From NCBI GenBank assembly GCA_023251875.1, contig JAHEXY010000004.1, positions 194,359 through 229,283 on the forward strand: a stretch of 34,925 nt of DNA. The letters are read 5' to 3'. Shown piece after piece: positions 32,216 to 34,925 of the stretch. The position numbers and the translations under genes were made by a program. Positions within the stretch are counted from its first letter, which is position 1, and every line of letters starts with the position of its first letter. Under the pieces are notes generated by a model that worked only from the letters and a program-made list of their open reading frames with translations, was not told where the DNA came from and searched no databases. The stretch comes from Bacteroidota bacterium. Its GTDB lineage: Bacteria > Bacteroidota > Bacteroidia > JAHEXY01.

Positions 32216-32514
32216 TCGTTTTCCCCAAATAAGTTAAAAGCTACTTTCAATAAATGAATGATACCATTAAATAAGTGTAATAAAATAATTTCGTGTTATT
32301 GTATTACCTTTGCATTGTTTTAAATGTAACAGTATATTTTTTTCCTCCCCCCCCAACCCATGCATTTTATTGCTTGTTAAGCAAAATACATCTTGTTTTG
32401 CCTTACCAAAGGAGCCATGAAAATACGAAAGTACTGATTTTTACAAAAGCATTGTTTTGCTGTTGTAAGGATATCATGTGATATTTTTTAATACTTATTT
32501 TTTAATATTTTAAT
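32216..32514. other. Divergent intergenic region with promoter box and C8 tract
   Basis: 299 bp between the importer operon (minus) and the surface protein gene (plus). It holds TACCTTTG (32305-32312), a run of eight C (32347-32354), a GCAAAA/TTTTGC hairpin near 32379-32401, and a partial palindrome AATGATACCATT (32257-32268) on the importer side. No gene was recognised. Confidence 0.6.
32305..32312 (+). promoter_or_regulatory. Possible -7 box of the surface protein gene
   Basis: TACCTTTG, identical to the box before tRNA-Glu. No TTTG stands 19-21 bp upstream. If used, the leader is about 195 nt and includes the C8 tract. Confidence 0.45.
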
Positions 32515-34925
32515 ATGAAAAAGATTTCCTTTTTGTTATTATTTACGTTTTTAATTTCTGCGAAAATTTTTGGTCAAACTCTTACCCTTACTTTGCCTAA
32601 CGGAGGAGAAAATCTCGTAGGTGAAACTTGTACAAAATACAATATTACCTGGACAGCATCAGGTACTTCAAATTACTATGACATCTATTATTCAGTTGAT
32701 GGAGGTACAAATTGGATTTCAATTGCTAGTAATTATTATACTACAGCTTCATCATATAGTTGGTTAATTCCAAGTGTAACTTCAACAACTTGTTTAGTTA
32801 AGGTAAAAGATGCTCTTAGTGCTACAACTTATGATAATAGTAATGCAGTTTTTTCTATTACTAAAGGAGAAATTGTAGTAACAAGTCCTAACGGAAGTGA
32901 GAGTTGGTATTCGGCATTAAACTATCAAGCTCCGGCCAGTGCGTATTATAAATACCCCACGGTAACAGAAACGGATACCTTGTTTACAGGTACGTACTAT
33001 GCCGGCAATACTTATAGTTCAGGAACGGTATATACCCAAACCTATTATCCGGGAGTAACGGGTGATAAATTGGCGATCTATTTTAATAGTTTTTCAGCCA
33101 GTTCTAGTCTTAGTTCAAGCACGTATGGGTATTTAAAAATATATGATGGGCCTAGTACCGGTTCGAGTATCATTGGTACTTATTATTATGGTAACTATCC
33201 TACAAATTATATCAAATCAAGCCATAGTACAGGGGCTTTAACTTTTGTCTTTTATACCTATAGTTCCAGCTATTATTTTACATGGAACGGCACTTTTTAT
33301 ACTGTAAATGCCAGTAATGTACAGCCTATCACTTGGACAAGTTCAGGTACCAGTGGCATGTATGATGTGTATTATTCTAGTAACAGCGGTACAAGTTGGA
33401 CACAAGTAGCAGACAATACAACCGGCAATAGTTACAGCTGGATCCTGCCTTATGTAATAGCCAGCAGCAGTACTTACGAAGTAAAAGTAACCGATGCCAG
33501 CAATACCTGTATGACGGATGCGAGCAATGCTGTGTTTACGGTAAAACCACAAACAGCAGCTGTGTATGTAAACCGTCCTAATGGAGGAGAAACAATCAAA
33601 GGCGGCAGTTCCTATATGATAGAATGGGCCACCAAATACATCAGTTCTTACTATGTGAATATTTATTACTCTAGTGATAACGGTACTACTTGGAATACGG
33701 TAGCCTCTCAAGAAAGTAACGATGGTGAATACTATTGGAGTGTGCCGGATATAGATGCCAGCAATTGTTTGGTAAAAGTAGTAGATTACAGCAGTACGGC
33801 TAACTACGATATCAGCGATGCGGTATTTGCAATAAGTGGATCGCATATTACAGTTACCAGTCCTAACGGAGGTGAAAGCATTTATACTTGTACCAGTGAT
33901 ACCATCAAATGGACAGCTACAGGTACAATAGCCAGTTCCACGGTAAAAATTGATTACAGCACCAATGGAGGTACCAGCTGGACCAGCATTACCACAAGCG
34001 TATCTGCCAGCCAAGGCTATTACGTATGGAGCATGAGCAATTGGACCAGTTCTACCGTTTTAATTAAAATTACTTCTAACAGCAATACCAGTTTTTACGA
34101 TCAAAGCGATGCCAGCTTTACTGTAGCAAGCGCTAACAATATTGTAGTAACAAGTCCTAACGGAAGTGAGAGTTGGTATTCGGCATTAAACTATCAAGCT
34201 CCGGCCAGTGCGTATTATAAATACCCCACGGTAACAGAAACGGATACCTTGTTTACAGGTACGTACTATGCCGGCAATACTTATAGTTCAGGAACGGTAT
34301 ATACCCAAACCTATTATCCGGGAGTAACGGGTGATAAATTGGCGATCTATTTTAATAGTTTTTCAGCCAGTTCTAGTCTTAGTTCAAGCACGTATGGGTA
34401 TTTAAAAATATATGATGGGCCTAGTACCGGTTCGAGTATCATTGGTACTTATTATTATGGTAACTATCCTACAAATTATATCAAATCAAGCCATAGTACA
34501 GGGGCTTTAACTTTTGTCTTTTATACCTATAGTTCCAGCTATTATTTTACATGGAACGGCACTTTTTATACTGTAAATGCCAGTAATGTACAGCCTATCA
34601 CTTGGACAAGTTCAGGTACCAGTGGCATGTATGATGTGTATTATTCTAGTAACAGCGGTACAAGTTGGACACAAGTAGCAGACAATACAACCGGCAATAG
34701 TTACAGCTGGATCCTGCCTTATGTAATAGCCAGCAGCAGTACTTACGAAGTAAAAGTAACCGATGCCAGCAATACCTGTATGACGGATGCGAGCAATGCT
34801 GTGTTTACGGTAAAACCACAAACAGCAGCTGTGTATGTAAACCGTCCTAATGGAGGAGAAACAATCAAAGGCGGCAGTTCCTATATGATAGAATGGGCCA
34901 CCAAATACATCAGTTCTTACTATGT
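32515..34925 (+). CDS. Large secreted repeat protein: Ig-like (Kre9/KNH-like) modules with inserted CUB domain, 3' end outside window
   Basis: At least 803 residues. Signal peptide KKISFLLLFTFLISAKIFG (cleavage near residue 20). Then Ig-like modules of the pattern xxPNGGExx...ITWT...YSxxGGTxWxxIA...YxWxxP...CLVKVxD...SxAVFxI. Module 1 spans residues 22-118; module 2 spans 120-347 and is split by a CUB-like domain (about 147-265, core YLKIYDGPSTGSSIIGTYY and ALTFVFYTYSSSYYFTWNG); module 3 spans 349-442 and module 4 spans 444-540. At residue 543 module 2 starts again, identical in DNA to the window end. It is probably a cell-surface or secreted adhesive or carbohydrate-binding protein; any T9SS sorting domain would lie outside. 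Codons after about 32930 are richer in G/C than those of module 1. Confidence 0.85.
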   Translation, partial: MKKISFLLLFTFLISAKIFGQTLTLTLPNGGENLVGETCTKYNITWTASGTSNYYDIYYSVDGGTNWISIASNYYTTASSYSWLIPSVTSTTCLVKVKDALSATTYDNSNAVFSITKGEIVVTSPNGSESWYSALNYQAPASAYYKYPTVTETDTLFTGTYYAGNTYSSGTVYTQTYYPGVTGDKLAIYFNSFSASSSLSSSTYGYLKIYDGPSTGSSIIGTYYYGNYPTNYIKSSHSTGALTFVFYTYSSSYYFTWNGTFYTVNASNVQPITWTSSGTSGMYDVYYSSNSGTSWTQVADNTTGNSYSWILPYVIASSSTYEVKVTDASNTCMTDASNAVFTVKPQTAAVYVNRPNGGETIKGGSSYMIEWATKYISSYYVNIYYSSDNGTTWNTVASQESNDGEYYWSVPDIDASNCLVKVVDYSSTANYDISDAVFAISGSHITVTSPNGGESIYTCTSDTIKWTATGTIASSTVKIDYSTNGGTSWTSITTSVSASQGYYVWSMSNWTSSTVLIKITSNSNTSFYDQSDASFTVASANNIVVTSPNGSESWYSALNYQAPASAYYKYPTVTETDTLFTGTYYAGNTYSSGTVYTQTYYPGVTGDKLAIYFNSFSASSSLSSSTYGYLKIYDGPSTGSSIIGTYYYGNYPTNYIKSSHSTGALTFVFYTYSSSYYFTWNGTFYTVNASNVQPITWTSSGTSGMYDVYYSSNSGTSWTQVADNTTGNSYSWILPYVIASSSTYEVKVTDASNTCMTDASNAVFTVKPQTAAVYVNRPNGGETIKGGSSYMIEWATKYISSYY
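32872..33656 (+). repeat. Long direct repeat, first copy (period 1269 bp)
   Basis: 785 bp identical by line-by-line reading to 34141-34925. It covers module 2 with its CUB insert and the start of module 3. The full repeat unit is 32872-34140 (423 codons). Confidence 0.95.
34141..34925 (+). repeat. Long direct repeat, second copy, cut by the window end
   Basis: Identical to 32872-33656 over all 785 bases available, including third codon positions. The shift of 1269 bp keeps the reading frame. The number of further copies is not known. Confidence 0.95.

Noticed and set aside
32216-32300. Cobalamin riboswitch or Fur box before the importer operon
   Set aside because: No B12-box-like GCCACTG word and no convincing Fur palindrome; only a weak AATGATACCATT is present.
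32293-32481. Open frame of 62 codons before the surface protein gene
   Set aside because: Needs a TTG start overlapping the -7 box, has poly-C coding for Pro and a Cys-rich end, and shows no family or spacing that suggests translation.
33343-34014. Long open frame on the minus strand opposite the surface protein
   Set aside because: It is the complement of the Ser/Thr/Tyr-rich repeat; it recurs at 34612-34821 with the repeat and has no recognisable protein features beyond mirrored repeats.
32872-34925. CRISPR or tandem satellite
   Set aside because: The repeats are in-frame coding modules of 423 codons; no short regularly spaced repeats were found anywhere in the window.

Overview
The window is AT-rich DNA from a member of the Bacteroidota. 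This rests on promoter boxes of the TTTG-N20-TAnnTTTG type (clearest before tRNA-Glu at 11620-11651 and, on the minus strand, at 5999-6030), few Shine-Dalgarno sequences, a DUF3822 gene overlapping rsmD, DUF1571, LytTR and TlpA-type proteins, and a secreted modular surface protein. The genus cannot be told from what is visible. Most of the window is ordinary chromosomal housekeeping with small accessory pieces between.

Layout. 1-3200 (minus): a run of an epimerase-like protein, a MarR regulator, a DinB-fold protein, a PECR-like SDR and a PlsC-like acyltransferase whose reading frame has a stop codon near its beginning. The MarR promoter holds two perfect palindromes. 3210-5130 (minus): rsmI and queA, separated by a strong nested inverted repeat. 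5381-8626 (minus): ruvX, def, a TPR lipoprotein, a membrane-bound LytTR regulator, and an outer-membrane protein whose promoter is preceded by three direct repeats at two-helical-turn spacing. 8743-11396 (minus): a DUF374 acyltransferase, a DUF1571 protein carrying a LysM-like insert, and a predicted envelope protein. 11672-12091 (plus): tRNA-Glu, rpsT and a terminator. 12172-17678 (plus): DUF3822, rsmD, a TrpF-like protein, a LOG-family protein, coaD, a thioredoxin-fold protein lacking the first active-site Cys, a small unknown gene and ftsE. 17693-21449: a cytidylyltransferase-HAD fusion, a TIM-barrel isomerase/epimerase and two SDRs, a possible small CMP-sugar pathway. 21477-24530: purD (minus), an unknown helical protein and trxB. 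24720-29118 (plus): fabG, tpiA, a PlsB-like acyltransferase and gpsA, which read as a path from DHAP and fatty acids to phosphatidate. 29199-32215 (minus): a complete FecCD/BtuCD-type metal-chelate or corrinoid importer. 32515-end (plus): the 5' part of a large secreted protein of Ig-like modules, one with a CUB domain inserted in it, arranged in a 1269-bp repeat that is identical at DNA level as far as the window goes.

The most interesting signals are (1) the LytTR gene next to an outer-membrane gene with a textbook promoter and three ATTGGGGAT-like repeats; (2) the CUB-within-Ig repeat protein with an 8-C tract in its leader; (3) a 78-bp MITE-like element present twice with a compensatory base-pair change; (4) the MarR double palindrome; (5) the in-frame stop and altered catalytic motif in the PlsC-like gene; and (6) the NeuA-HAD/epimerase/SDR group without a neuB-type synthase.
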